DNA of 64,000 bases from Marinobacter psychrophilus (GCF_001043175.1 NZ_CP011494.1:3224001-3288000); one strand, 5' to 3'; positions 17,691-27,323 are shown, counted from the first letter of the stretch. The notes: generated from the sequence alone by a model not told the origin. Made by a program: numbers and translations.

Positions 17691-19040
17691 ATGCGCAACG
17701 CCGACCTCGTCGCCCGTGACCTTAAGTCCGTGTGGCACCCCTGTACGCAGATGAAAGACCACGAAACCTTGCCGCTGATTCCGATTAAAAAAGGCAAAGG
17801 AGTGTGGCTGGAAGACTTCGAAAATAACCGCTATATCGACGCGGTCAGCTCTTGGTGGGTGAATCTGTTTGGCCACTCCAATGACCGCATTAACAATGCG
17901 ATCATCGAACAGATCGGCCAGCTGGAACACGTGATTCTGGCTGGTTTCAGCCACGAGCCGGTGGTGAATCTGTCAGAGCGATTGATTGAGGTAACGCCGG
18001 AAGGACTGAACAAGTGCTTTTACGCCGACAACGGTTCATCCGCTATCGAAGCGGCGCTGAAGATGAGTTTTCACTACTGGAAGAACCAGGGCCTGCCGAA
18101 CAAGAAGCACTTTGTGAATCTCGCCAACAGCTACCACGGTGAAACCCTGGGCGCGCTGGCACTGGGTGATGTGGCGATTTACAAAAACACCTACCAGCCT
18201 TTGTTGATGGAAGTGATTACTGCACCCTCGCCGGATGCCTACCTGAAAGAGCCCGGTGAAACCGACGAAGCCTTCGCTCTGCGCCAGTTTGAAGCGATGG
18301 AAGCGCTGCTGGCAGAAAGGCACCACGAAATCTCCGCGGTGGTGGTAGAGCCGCTCATTCAATGCGCCGGCGGCATGCGCATGCACCACCCGATTTACCA
18401 CACCAAACTGCGCGAAGCCTGTGACCGGTACGGCGTACATCTGATTGCCGACGAAATTGCCGTGGGCTTTGGCCGCACCGGTACCCTATTCGCCTGCGAG
18501 CAGGCGGGCATTACGCCGGATTTCATGTGCTTGTCAAAAGGCCTGACCGCAGGCTACCTGCCATTGTCTGTGGTGCTGACCACTGATACCGTCTACAACG
18601 GGTTTTACGACGATTACGAAACCATGCGGGCGTTTTTGCACAGCCACAGTTACACCGGTAACCCCATTGGCTGCGCCGTAGCACTGGCAACTCTCGACAT
18701 TTTCCGTGATGATCGAGTTATTGAGAATAACCGGCGCTTGTCGGCCTGTATGGCTGAGTCGGTTGCTCATCTGGCGGATCACCCCAACGTGGGTGATATT
18801 CGCCAACACGGCATGACACTGGCCATTGAAATGGTTAAAAACAAAGCCGACAAAACGCCCTTCCACTGGAAAGAAAGGCGCGGCTTGAAAGTGTACCAGC
18901 ACTCGCTCACCCGCCAGGCCTTGATACGCCCGCTGGGCAATGTGGTGTATTTTATGCCGCCCTATGTGATCACCGAAGACCAGATTCAGCATCTGGCCCG
19001 GGTAGCCACGGAGGGCATTAATATCGCTGTGCGCGACTGA
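17691..19040 (+). CDS. bioA: adenosylmethionine-8-amino-7-oxononanoate aminotransferase
   Basis: PLP enzyme of biotin synthesis that uses SAM as amino donor to make 7,8-diaminopelargonate; 449 aa. Class III aminotransferase marks are present: VSSWWVNLFGH and the W-rich N-terminus typical of BioA, NGSSAIEAALKMS for PLP phosphate, SYHGET, LIADEIAVGFGRTG with the PLP aspartate, and LSKGLTAGYLP with the Schiff-base lysine. ATG at 17691 has GGAG seven bases upstream; the TTG at 17670 is less likely. No other bio genes lie nearby. It is followed after 24 bases by rsmE. Confidence 0.93.
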   Translation: MRNADLVARDLKSVWHPCTQMKDHETLPLIPIKKGKGVWLEDFENNRYIDAVSSWWVNLFGHSNDRINNAIIEQIGQLEHVILAGFSHEPVVNLSERLIEVTPEGLNKCFYADNGSSAIEAALKMSFHYWKNQGLPNKKHFVNLANSYHGETLGALALGDVAIYKNTYQPLLMEVITAPSPDAYLKEPGETDEAFALRQFEAMEALLAERHHEISAVVVEPLIQCAGGMRMHHPIYHTKLREACDRYGVHLIADEIAVGFGRTGTLFACEQAGITPDFMCLSKGLTAGYLPLSVVLTTDTVYNGFYDDYETMRAFLHSHSYTGNPIGCAVALATLDIFRDDRVIENNRRLSACMAESVAHLADHPNVGDIRQHGMTLAIEMVKNKADKTPFHWKERRGLKVYQHSLTRQALIRPLGNVVYFMPPYVITEDQIQHLARVATEGINIAVRD

Positions 19041-19064
19041 TTCGCGCCTTTAAGGAAAACTGCG

Positions 19065-19799
19065 TTGCGAATACCACGAATCTACACTGACACTCCGTTA
19101 CAGGCCGGCGCAGAAGCGCAGCTGGACGACAACGCCGCACAACATGTCGGCCGGGTATTGCGTATGCAACCTGGCCAGGCACTCAGCCTGTTCAACGGCG
19201 ATGGCCACGATTACCAGGCGCTGATTGCCAGCGCCAGCAAGAAAAACGTGACGGTTCAGGTGGAACATTTCACTGCAAACAGCCGTGAATCGGCGCTGGA
19301 GATCGTGCTCGGGCAAACCCTGTCAAAGGGTGACCGCATGGATTATGCAGTGCAGAAAGCGACGGAAATGGGCGTTACCCGAATCGTGCCTCTTTCCACC
19401 GAACGCTGCGATGTGCGTCTGAAAGGCGACCGCGAAGACAAGCGTCTGAACCACTGGCGCTCGGTAGCCATCAGCGCCGCCGAACAATGCGGCCGCGCAC
19501 GAGTGCCGGAGATTCTACCGGTGATGAACATCACCGAATGGCTGGAATACAGCCAGCGCTGCGACGTGCGCCTGGTGCTCCACCACCGCACCGAACAATC
19601 ACTGGATTCTCTGGCCAAGCCCAACAGCGTTGCCCTTATGATCGGTCCTGAAGGCGGCCTCAGCGCCGACGAAATTGCCCAAGCTGAAAAATCCGGCTTC
19701 CTCCCGGTTGCTCTCGGCCCGAGAGTGCTCCGCACGGAAACCGCGCCGGTTGCCGCCATGGCACTCTGCCAGTGGCTGTGGGGTGATGTTGGTGCCTGA
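19065..19799 (+). CDS. rsmE: 16S rRNA m3U1498 methyltransferase
   Basis: SPOUT-class enzyme that methylates N3 of U1498 in 16S rRNA; 244 aa. The N-terminal PUA-like part has RIPRIYTD and HVGRVLRM. The catalytic knot is seen in KGDRMDYAVQKATEMGV, ISAAEQCGRARVP, LMIGPEGGLS and LGPRVLRTETAPV, all conserved in RsmE. The start is TTG at 19065 with AAGGAAA about ten bases upstream, 24 bases after bioA, so the two are probably cotranscribed. Confidence 0.95.
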   Translation: MRIPRIYTDTPLQAGAEAQLDDNAAQHVGRVLRMQPGQALSLFNGDGHDYQALIASASKKNVTVQVEHFTANSRESALEIVLGQTLSKGDRMDYAVQKATEMGVTRIVPLSTERCDVRLKGDREDKRLNHWRSVAISAAEQCGRARVPEILPVMNITEWLEYSQRCDVRLVLHHRTEQSLDSLAKPNSVALMIGPEGGLSADEIAQAEKSGFLPVALGPRVLRTETAPVAAMALCQWLWGDVGA

Positions 19800-19862
19800 T
19801 CCCCGTATGTGCTTTCCCAAGCGGGCAAAATCACCCACACACCCAATCGTTAAGACCTACGG

Positions 19863-21092
19863 GTGACAAGCCTGGCCACTTCCATCGAGCTCTTGCAGTA
19901 CCTCAGCATCCCGGTCATCGCGGCTTGTATCGGCTGGGCCACCAACTGGCTGGCCATCAAGATGACGTTTTACCCCATTGAATTTTTTGGCTGGCCACCG
20001 TACCTGGGCTGGCAAGGCATTATTCCCTCAAAAGCCCGAAAAATGGCGTTCATCAGCGTAGACGCCACCATCGCCAAGATTGGCACCGTGCCGCAAATCT
20101 TCCAGCAGCTAGACCCCAACGTACTCGCAACTCAGCTCATCCACACCATAAACCCGCAGGTTGAAGGTTACGTAAACGAGCTGATGATGCGCGAGTCGCC
20201 GGCGTTTTGGCAGAGCTTGCCAGGCCCGGCCAAATGGCTGGTGTACGAGCGAGCGCGCAAAGCCTTGCCCGCACTGATGATGCAAGTAATGGACGACATA
20301 GCGCAAAACGCGGAACAGCTGTTAGACATAAAAACCATGGTGGTAGACCGGCTCACCACTGATAAAACCCTGCTGAACCGCATATTTCTGACCTGCGGCT
20401 ACCGTGAATTCCATTTTATTGTGAAATCAGGCCTGTATCTGGGTTTTGGCTTTGGCCTGTTACAGATGCTGCTGTGGTTCGTATTCCCCGTGTGGTGGGT
20501 GCTGCCGCTGGGCGGTTTACTGGTGGGTTTTGCCACCAACTGGATTGCCCTAAACGTTATTTTCCGCCCGCTGTACCCATTACGTCTTGGCCGTTGGCGC
20601 ATTCAGGGGCTGTTTCTGAAACGTCAACCAGAAGTGGCCGAATCCTTCTGCCACATTGTGGCCCACGACATACTCACGGTGGGTAATATTATAGATGCCA
20701 TACTGGATGGTCCCCGGGGCGGCCAGGCGCTGGATATCATCAAAGCACATTTACGGCCACTGCTTAACGCAGACGCAGGCGTCAATCAAACGCTGGCACA
20801 CATGGCGCTGGGCCCCGCTGCCGCTGTCAGTTTACGCAATCAGCTGGAAAGCAAAGCCGTTGAGCTGTCCCGCAGGTCTTTAAGCCAACCGGATTTTCAG
20901 AAAGATCGGGCGCGAGCCATCGAATCTATTATGGTTGAGCGCATGCTGGCGCTGTCTTCCGGAGAGTTTCAGGAATTGCTGCGGCCGTGCTTTCAGGAAG
21001 ATGAAATCAAACTGATTCTGGTGGGTGCGGTACTGGGTCTGTTGGCCGGTATTGGCCAGCTGATTCTGGTGTTTGGGCAGGCATTGGCATAA
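19863..21092 (+). CDS. DUF445 family membrane protein
   Basis: A 409-aa membrane protein. A hydrophobic segment near the N-terminus contains GWATNWLAIKMTFYP, and a second copy of that pattern occurs mid-protein (GFATNWIALNVIFRPLYP). A hydrophobic C-terminus (LILVGAVLGLLAGIGQLIL) follows. The doubled ATNW-IA motif is typical of DUF445 (YheB/YjiN-like) proteins, whose function is unknown. GTG start at 19863. The protein lies 63 bases after rsmE on the same strand. Confidence 0.85.
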   Translation: MTSLATSIELLQYLSIPVIAACIGWATNWLAIKMTFYPIEFFGWPPYLGWQGIIPSKARKMAFISVDATIAKIGTVPQIFQQLDPNVLATQLIHTINPQVEGYVNELMMRESPAFWQSLPGPAKWLVYERARKALPALMMQVMDDIAQNAEQLLDIKTMVVDRLTTDKTLLNRIFLTCGYREFHFIVKSGLYLGFGFGLLQMLLWFVFPVWWVLPLGGLLVGFATNWIALNVIFRPLYPLRLGRWRIQGLFLKRQPEVAESFCHIVAHDILTVGNIIDAILDGPRGGQALDIIKAHLRPLLNADAGVNQTLAHMALGPAAAVSLRNQLESKAVELSRRSLSQPDFQKDRARAIESIMVERMLALSSGEFQELLRPCFQEDEIKLILVGAVLGLLAGIGQLILVFGQALA

Positions 21093-21219
21093 GTCATTTA
21101 GCATGCAGTAAACATGTACAAGTGTGATTTTAGATCTATAGTACAACGTGTCGGATTCGCGGCATGGAGATCTGCCAGCACACTCAACCACTTGCCTGCA
21201 TTTTGCTACGGAGGTTTTA

Positions 21220-22272
21220 ATGCCAGGACTGTTTTCCTGGATTAGCGGTTGCTTCAACCGCGCCGACAAAACACCGCCGGCGCCAGCCCTCGGCAATGGT
21301 TTCTTCGGCAAAGGTGGCTCCAGTAGCAAGGCGGAAGGTCATCGTCCGCTTGCTGAGGCACTGCACCAGCACCTTTTTTGCTGGTTGCTGGATACGCGGC
21401 CGCAAACGTTGGGAGCTGACCTGGAAAACCCAGAGGCGGCGATCGAAGCGATAGCAAAGCGCTTGCGCGCCGATGAGCTCAGCGAACTACCGCGCCAACC
21501 CATGAGCCTGCCCATGCTAATGAGTGCGCTGTCTGACGACACCACCACGCGCCAGGATCTGGGTAATATTATCCTGCGTGATCCAGCGCTAACGGATCAG
21601 TTGCTAAAAATCGCCAACAGTCCGTTTTTTCGTCCCGACAAAAATGACATTGAAACCGTAGATCAAGCGATTTTAATGCTAGGTATGAACGGCATCCGCA
21701 GTGTTGTATCCGCCGCATTGATGCGGCCAATGATGTCACCACGTAACAATGAAGAAATCACTTTCACCGATCGTGCCTGGCGCTGGGGAATGGCTAGCGC
21801 ACGCGCAGCAGAAACCGTTGCCCGACTTCAGGGTAAAGACGCCAGCGTTTATTTTATGGCTGGCTTGTTGCCTGCTCTGGCCTATATAACGCTTTACCGT
21901 GAGGCTCATCGCCTGGTGCCCGCCGGCGCCGATGGCACTTTAATCAAACTGAAGCCGGCCACTTTGCACCAGATTCTAGTGCGTTATCAATGGCCGGTGG
22001 CCCGGCTTATCGCCCGCACCTGGGGGCTTTCTGACAACTATCAGGGCCTCCTGCACCGGCCCGAGAGCCCACGAAGCCATGAAAACTCTGCGTTAATCGA
22101 CGGCATTGTTATTGCCACTCGCGAAGTGCTACGCCAAGCGCGCCAGCGCAATTTGGCAGAAGAAGACCTTCCAGCATTGGTGCAATTGAGCAAGAATGAC
22201 GTCACCCGGGTTCAAGCTGCCCTGAAGCCCATGCTCGAAGATCCCGAAAATACGCCGACAGCTCAAGACTAA
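21220..22272 (+). CDS. HDOD-domain protein
   Basis: A 350-aa cytosolic protein with an HDOD domain at about residues 90-270: LPRQPMSLPMLMSALSDD, ILRDPALTDQLLKIANSPFF, and ILMLGMNGIRSVVSAALMRP. HDOD proteins are HD-superfamily relatives lacking the full metal site, and act in signalling, often together with c-di-GMP enzymes. The N-terminal 50 residues are Gly/Pro-rich and variable. ATG at 21220 has GGAGG; the frame open from 21148 is leader. It converges on yihY with a four-base overlap of stops. Confidence 0.85.
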   Translation: MPGLFSWISGCFNRADKTPPAPALGNGFFGKGGSSSKAEGHRPLAEALHQHLFCWLLDTRPQTLGADLENPEAAIEAIAKRLRADELSELPRQPMSLPMLMSALSDDTTTRQDLGNIILRDPALTDQLLKIANSPFFRPDKNDIETVDQAILMLGMNGIRSVVSAALMRPMMSPRNNEEITFTDRAWRWGMASARAAETVARLQGKDASVYFMAGLLPALAYITLYREAHRLVPAGADGTLIKLKPATLHQILVRYQWPVARLIARTWGLSDNYQGLLHRPESPRSHENSALIDGIVIATREVLRQARQRNLAEEDLPALVQLSKNDVTRVQAALKPMLEDPENTPTAQD

Positions 22273-23594
22273 GGCACTAACGGGCTCGGCCTGTCTTCAC
22301 CGGCCAGCAGTTCAGCGAAGGTGAGCTCGTCGCCCTTCGTGGATCGGCCAAACAGACTTTTCGGTAGCAACGCTGGCAAACGTGCCACCACGTTATCTTC
22401 ATCATTACGCACGGCCTTTAGTACGTCACCCACCGAAATTCGCTCCAACGACCGGGCCGGGTGCAAGCAGTCTCCCTGGTTGCCGGCCAGGGTCAGCAGC
22501 TTGGCGCGGATGAGTTTGTCACTGACATTACGAGTGACCTCCCCCGGAACTCTGAGCTCGTGCTCAATTGCTTCCTGCCGCGGCGCGGGCCGGCCCTCGT
22601 GAAACGGCTTGGCCACCATCCACATCAACGCCAAGGCGACCTGCTCCTGCAACTCCGGCGCCAACTGCACCTGATGGCGCTTGGCCACAGAGCCCGGATT
22701 CTGCAAGTAAAAGCTCAAACTGGCACCCAGCAGCAGTATCATCCAGTTCAGATAGATCCAGATCAGCATGATAATGCCAATGGCAAAGCTGGAGTAAATG
22801 GCGGCGTATTTGGCAGACCCGGCCACGAACGACGCAAACAGCATCCCAGCCCCCTGCCAAGACACGCCAGCAATAAGGCCTGCCAGAAACGCGTAACGTA
22901 ACTTCACTCGCGTGTTGGGAATGAACACATACACAAACGTGAAGGCGCCCACGACCAGGAAGAACGGTGTAAAGCGGCTGATCAGCAAAATCACCGAGCC
23001 GAAAGGTTCTATCTCTATCAGGGTTTGCACAAACGATGAGGAAAAAATGGTGGCGCTAATACCAATAGCGGACACCATCAGCAGCGGCCCCACCATGATA
23101 ACGCTTAAATAATTACTGAAGCGCTGTGACAAAGAGCGCATCTCTGCCACTCGCCAAATCATATTAAACGAGCGCTCTATTTTCTGCACCAGGGACACTA
23201 CCGTGTACACCAGCACTGCAAGGCCCACCGAGCCCAACACGCCCACTTTCATATTGTCCACAAAGCCCAAAATGCGCTCTGCCATGTCAATACCCTGGGG
23301 GCCCAGCGGCTGGAAGAACTGGTACAGGAACGGCTCCATTTGCTGATGCACGCCCAGAGCCTTCAACACCGAAAAGCTTAACGCCAGCAACGGCACAATG
23401 CTCAATAACGTGGTGTAAACCAGACTCATGGCGTGAAGAGTCAGCTGGCCACTGATAAAATCACGAATCAGCGCGTACAGCGAGCGCCCGGTTTTATAGA
23501 GCCAGGTCCAGGGCCAGTGTTGCGGCGGATTAGGATTTGCCAGTATCCATTTTTCAGCGGCGGCAAGACGTTCTTGTATTTGAAGAGAGGCCAC
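22269..23594 (-). CDS. YihY/UPF0761 family inner-membrane protein
   Basis: A 441-aa protein with about six membrane segments in the first 290 residues (LVYTTLLSIVPLLALSFSVL is the typical first one) and a soluble tail of about 150 residues resembling a winged helix. The family was once labelled ribonuclease BN, an assignment later withdrawn; its function is unknown. The start is GTG at 23594 with GGGAC upstream. It lies downstream of the lpoB group but is separated by a hairpin. Confidence 0.85.
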   Translation of the reverse strand: MASLQIQERLAAAEKWILANPNPPQHWPWTWLYKTGRSLYALIRDFISGQLTLHAMSLVYTTLLSIVPLLALSFSVLKALGVHQQMEPFLYQFFQPLGPQGIDMAERILGFVDNMKVGVLGSVGLAVLVYTVVSLVQKIERSFNMIWRVAEMRSLSQRFSNYLSVIMVGPLLMVSAIGISATIFSSSFVQTLIEIEPFGSVILLISRFTPFFLVVGAFTFVYVFIPNTRVKLRYAFLAGLIAGVSWQGAGMLFASFVAGSAKYAAIYSSFAIGIIMLIWIYLNWMILLLGASLSFYLQNPGSVAKRHQVQLAPELQEQVALALMWMVAKPFHEGRPAPRQEAIEHELRVPGEVTRNVSDKLIRAKLLTLAGNQGDCLHPARSLERISVGDVLKAVRNDEDNVVARLPALLPKSLFGRSTKGDELTFAELLAGEDRPSPLVP

Positions 23595-23622
23595 TTTTTG
23601 TCCCGTTGCCAGACTATGAAAG

Positions 23623-23645
23623 TGCCCCTGTTTCGAGCAGGGGCA
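23623..23645 (-). terminator. possible terminator between lpoB and yihY
   Basis: TGCCCCTG and CAGGGGCA form a perfect 8-bp stem with a seven-base loop, followed on the minus strand by CTTTC. The weak T run makes termination uncertain. A (CACCCT)3 tandem repeat lies in the same gap, at about 23713-23730. Confidence 0.45.
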
Positions 23646-23736
23646 GACAGACTCAAGTATGGCTCAAATAAGTGCCGGGTGGAAAACCGGCCGCTGGTGC
23701 ACAAAAAATGGCACCCTCACCCTCACCCTCAGCCGT

Positions 23737-24339
23737 TTACCAGGAAACGGAGTCATTGGGCCCGCGTTTGATAATGGGCGTTTCTACCTCCCAGGTTGCC
23801 AAGCCTGTTACCAGGTCGGTCAGTGATAGCTGAATGTAATATTCAACTTGCTGCTCTTTACCTGCTGTGTGATTGCGCTGCAGAATCTTACCGGACAGGC
23901 TCAGGTCTGGCGCTTTCAAGGTGCCTTTGCGTTGCACTCCTGATTGGTCAAACTCTTCAGAATCACGCAACTCGCGCGCACGCGCGCTCATTTCATCTTC
24001 AGCACCATCAAGGCCTACTGCCGTGGTGGTCACGACTTTGCCGGAGCGCAGCAACCCCACACGAATCTTCTTGGTGAGCTGATCTGTGTCGATACGCTGC
24101 ATCGTGTCATTGGTCACGCGACTGACCACCATGATATAGCGCTCGCCATTGGGTTTACTAACGGCGCCGCTGGCAAGCATGTCATCCACGGCCTCGGTGG
24201 CCGCTTTTTCGAAATCCCGGTAATCCATGGTCATGGTCACAGGGCCATCGTCAGCAGCCGGGTCGATATATCGGGTAGGCGTCGCACAGCCAGCAAGCAT
24301 GAGCAGGCTGACACAAAGCACAATCGGAAGTTTGAACAT
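23737..24339 (-). CDS. lpoB: penicillin-binding protein activator LpoB
   Basis: Outer-membrane lipoprotein that reaches through the periplasm to activate PBP1b for peptidoglycan synthesis; 200 aa. The signal peptide ends in the lipobox LMLAGC. The body contains MTMDYRDFEKAATEAVDDML, YIMVVSRVTNDTMQRIDTD, and a C-terminal WEVETPIIKRG, all matching the LpoB fold. AAGGA precedes the ATG. It is the third gene of COG3014-ycfL-lpoB. The ycfL-lpoB pair is also adjacent in Escherichia coli. Confidence 0.88.
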   Translation of the reverse strand: MFKLPIVLCVSLLMLAGCATPTRYIDPAADDGPVTMTMDYRDFEKAATEAVDDMLASGAVSKPNGERYIMVVSRVTNDTMQRIDTDQLTKKIRVGLLRSGKVVTTTAVGLDGAEDEMSARARELRDSEEFDQSGVQRKGTLKAPDLSLSGKILQRNHTAGKEQQVEYYIQLSLTDLVTGLATWEVETPIIKRGPNDSVSW

Positions 24340-24348
24340 ACAGAATCC

Positions 24349-24783
24349 TTATTGCTGGGGCTCACGAAGATGGAGCTGATAATCGGTAACGCGGGTGTGG
24401 GGTGCCGTTGCGGTGAAATAACGGGTTTGACCGGTTAGTAGCGAGGCTTTGCGATAGCTCTCGCCAACGCCTTTTACGACGATGCCGTTAGGATCAAACC
24501 AGGTCACTTTCCAAGCTAAATCGCCGTTAGAGCGTGCCTTAACAGCGTACTGGATTTGTAACAGGGCCTCTCCGCCAGGCTGAACAATGCGCTGACTTAG
24601 CAGCTCTGTTACGGCCACAAAGTAGTTTACTTCCGGGTCGACCTGAAGTTGCTCGCGGTCAATTGCAGCCGCTGTTTCGGCGGGTGGCTGAATGGCGCAA
24701 CCGACCAATGCCAGTGCACAACTAAAAGCGATGATCTGTTTTTGAAATTTCATGGCTTGGGTTCTCATGGCTTGAACTCTCAT
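24349..24783 (-). CDS. ycfL: YcfL-like lipoprotein (DUF1425)
   Basis: A small lipoprotein of the YcfL family, 144 aa from the first ATG. The lipobox is LALVGC. The mature part contains WKVTWFDPNGIVVKG, a beta-rich segment of the domain. Three in-frame ATG codons lie 15 bases apart (24783, 24768, 24753), produced by a 15-bp tandem repeat. The third gives the most typical signal peptide (MKFQKQIIAFSCALALVGC), while the first has the better ribosome-binding context (CAGGG). The function is unknown but linked by position to LpoB and cell-wall synthesis. Confidence 0.8.
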   Translation of the reverse strand: MRVQAMRTQAMKFQKQIIAFSCALALVGCAIQPPAETAAAIDREQLQVDPEVNYFVAVTELLSQRIVQPGGEALLQIQYAVKARSNGDLAWKVTWFDPNGIVVKGVGESYRKASLLTGQTRYFTATAPHTRVTDYQLHLREPQQ

Positions 24784-24795
24784 GGCTCGGCCCTG
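24751..24795 (-). repeat. three 15-bp tandem repeats over the ycfL start
   Basis: Plus-strand units CATGGCTTGGGTTCT, CATGGCTTGAACTCT and CATGGCTCGGCCCTG sit head to tail. Each carries an ATG on the minus strand in the ycfL frame. Because 15 is a multiple of three, copy changes alter only the length of the N-terminus, not the frame. Confidence 0.85.
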
Positions 24796-24802
24796 ATTGA
24801 GT

Positions 24803-26302
24803 TCATTGAGTGGCTGTCAGCAAATCCTTTCCCGACAATTGCACCGTTGATGCCGGGTTACGCCCTTGCAAATCAAGCGCGACGACACTGGCCGGGCCAG
24901 CCAAAGTGGGCCGTTTAACGTAGAGCAGAGTAAACGGCTGGTCGGGTATCACAATAGTACCCAAGGAATAGTCATTTGTGCTTGTTAGCGTTAGTTTACC
25001 ATTCTCGGGGCGATCGATCCGAGCGGCCTGCCAGTGGTTGGGCAGGGCCTGCCAGCTGCGTAAATCAGCCTGGGTTGTGGCAATGGTCAGCGCGGCAGCA
25101 CCTAGCTGACCCCACACGCCAAAATTTTCTGCGGCTTCGTTCTGGATGACCGCTTTTATCACCGCAGACGACACGGCTCGCGCCAGAACACTGGGAAACC
25201 GCTCTTTCATTTCAGTACGAATGACCGACCCCATGTCTGATATACGCTCTGTTTGCACAGCAATGTCAGCATCTGAAATTACACCCAGGCTGCCCGGAAC
25301 GGCGGCACGATCTCTGTATCTGGGCAGTGCAATGCCAAAGTAAGCGGGTGCCTGCCGGTTACCATGAAATATAAGCAAAGGCACATCAATCCGGGTCTCT
25401 TCCAATACCGGACCCAGGCCATTTTCATAAACAATCCACACCTGTGGTGCCAGTTCAGTTATCGACTGCGAGCCAGCGGCCAACGCCTCGGCGAGTTTGG
25501 CGTCACGCTGCAGAACACCGCTTGCTCTGTTCATCGCGGCAACACGTGTGAGCGACGTGGCGGCTTTCTCGTAATCGGCACGGCTACTGGCGTTGGCCAG
25601 GAAGTAAATGCCATGCAAATAGGTGCTGGCCGGCACCATAAACTCGGGCAGCACCGACCACTCCGACTCTATATCATAGCCCTGCGACACAGCATTGCGC
25701 AGGCTTTGGTTGTTCAGGCTGTTGCGAACCATGGCGGCCGTGTTTTGCCCGCTCTGCGCCTGCTGGTTCAACGCCTTCCGCTGTTCGGCGATTTCCTGAC
25801 TGAAATATTCCACTGCACGCCGTGTGCGGTCATCCGCCCGGTTAAGCTCGACGCGTGCAAATTCGTTATTGCCGGCAGCCAGAAACGCCAGACTCTTATA
25901 GGTGTTGACAAGAATTGCCTCCGACATCAGCGCTTGATAATTGCGTTCGGAGTCGTTCACCATCAACGCCACAAAAGCCGTTGATGATTTTTCCAGGATA
26001 TTGGCCAGGTCCAGGTTCTTCATACCCTCTTCCGCCAAATCATAGGTTTTGGTGGCTTCTTGATAGCGGCCCAACAAACGCTGCAACTCCGCCTGATGCA
26101 ACAAATCCAGCAAATGCTCATCGGCATCTACAGCCGAACCCTTGGCGGTTTTAAAGCTCACCGCTTGCAACGCAAGGTCATAATCGCCTGCCGCATAAGC
26201 ATCGTTAAAAGCGCTCATCTGATTTTTTTGCTGGAACGAAGAACATCCCACCATCAGCGTTGCTAGAAAAGTTGCCACCAAAAAACGAAACACAACTTCC
26301 AC
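24803..26302 (-). CDS. COG3014-type lipoprotein with TPR-like helices
   Basis: A 499-aa outer-membrane lipoprotein: signal peptide with LMVGC lipobox, then helix pairs resembling TPRs (FNDAYAAGDYDLALQAV, AELQRLLGRYQEATKTYDLA). A conserved middle includes FARVELNRADDRTRRAVEYF and YLHGIYFLA, and a C-terminal beta-rich part has LLIFHGNRQAP and PDQPFTLLYVKRP. It matches the uncharacterised COG3014 family. GTG start at 26302 with AAGGAGT. It is the first gene of the unit with ycfL and lpoB, so a role in regulating PBP1b or outer-membrane and cell-wall coupling is inferred. Confidence 0.75.
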   Translation of the reverse strand: MEVVFRFLVATFLATLMVGCSSFQQKNQMSAFNDAYAAGDYDLALQAVSFKTAKGSAVDADEHLLDLLHQAELQRLLGRYQEATKTYDLAEEGMKNLDLANILEKSSTAFVALMVNDSERNYQALMSEAILVNTYKSLAFLAAGNNEFARVELNRADDRTRRAVEYFSQEIAEQRKALNQQAQSGQNTAAMVRNSLNNQSLRNAVSQGYDIESEWSVLPEFMVPASTYLHGIYFLANASSRADYEKAATSLTRVAAMNRASGVLQRDAKLAEALAAGSQSITELAPQVWIVYENGLGPVLEETRIDVPLLIFHGNRQAPAYFGIALPRYRDRAAVPGSLGVISDADIAVQTERISDMGSVIRTEMKERFPSVLARAVSSAVIKAVIQNEAAENFGVWGQLGAAALTIATTQADLRSWQALPNHWQAARIDRPENGKLTLTSTNDYSLGTIVIPDQPFTLLYVKRPTLAGPASVVALDLQGRNPASTVQLSGKDLLTATQ

Positions 26303-26433
26303 TCAAACACTCCTTGGGTTTAAAAGGTGCGGCCGGGGCCGCCCAATTTTGCCTATACTGATACTATTCTTACAATCATTATACGGCGGAATTATGTTCC
26401 ACACGTCAAAAACCAATTACAAAAGGCACCCTT

Positions 26434-27093
26434 ATGGACCACGAATTCTGGCACGCCCGTTGGGAACGCAAAGAGACCGGATTCCATCAAAAATCGGTCA
26501 ATCACTATCTGCATGAGCACTGGCCAGATCTGACAGGCCCAGAAAAAAACCAGGTTCTGGTACCGCTGTGCGGCAAATCTCATGATCTCTGGTGGCTTCA
26601 CGATCGCGGCCATGCCATTCTGGGGGTAGAACTCAGCAGCATTGCCTGCAAAGATTTTTTTGAAGAAGCCGGCGAAAAAGCAATGGTGACACCCGGTTCA
26701 CCGTTTACGCGCTTCCGCCATGACGACACCCTGGAGTTGTGGTGCGGTGACTTTTTTCAGCTATCCCCGGCGGACGTAAACAACGTGGGTTGGGTGTATG
26801 ACCGCGCCGCACTGATCGCTTTGCCACCGTCCATGCGCCGGCGCTATGCCAGCCACCTGAGCGCCATCTTGCCTGAGCGCTGTGGCATGCTACTGATTAC
26901 CCTAGATTACGATGGCAGTGAAATGACCGGGCCGCCGTTCAACGTTACTGACAACGAGGTGTACGAACTGTTCAGCGATGACTTCACCGTTGAGCGCCTG
27001 CGCCAGGAAAACATGGCAAAAGACGACCCTTTCGCCAAACGCAAAGGCTTGGGTGGCGCCAAGGAAAGTGTGTTCCGGCTACACAAACGATGA
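26434..27093 (+). CDS. tpm: thiopurine S-methyltransferase
   Basis: SAM-dependent methyltransferase of the bacterial TPMT family, 219 aa, linked in other bacteria to methylation of selenium and tellurium compounds and thiopurines. Family features are the N-terminal FWHARWERKETGFHQ, VLVPLCGKSHDLWWL as motif I of the SAM site, GVELSSIAC, WVYDRAALIALP, and a C-terminal LGGAKESVFRL. It stands alone, divergent from the COG3014 unit. Confidence 0.93.
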   Translation: MDHEFWHARWERKETGFHQKSVNHYLHEHWPDLTGPEKNQVLVPLCGKSHDLWWLHDRGHAILGVELSSIACKDFFEEAGEKAMVTPGSPFTRFRHDDTLELWCGDFFQLSPADVNNVGWVYDRAALIALPPSMRRRYASHLSAILPERCGMLLITLDYDGSEMTGPPFNVTDNEVYELFSDDFTVERLRQENMAKDDPFAKRKGLGGAKESVFRLHKR

Positions 27094-27323
27094 TTGGGCG
27101 AATTCATCCTTTTGGCCACGGAACTGCTATCGCTAAGCCACTGTCCAAATCGGAAAAGTTAAACTAGGCTTCCGATAAGTAGGCCAAAAACAAAAAAGAA
27201 CCCTATAACTAGTCGTATCAAGCGCGCCGAGGTGCGGCCATTACGTCCCGGGCGTGCGACGACAACATACTGATGAGGAATACGCGTTACGAACGGCTAA
27301 ACCATTGCAAGCGAGGGGCATCC

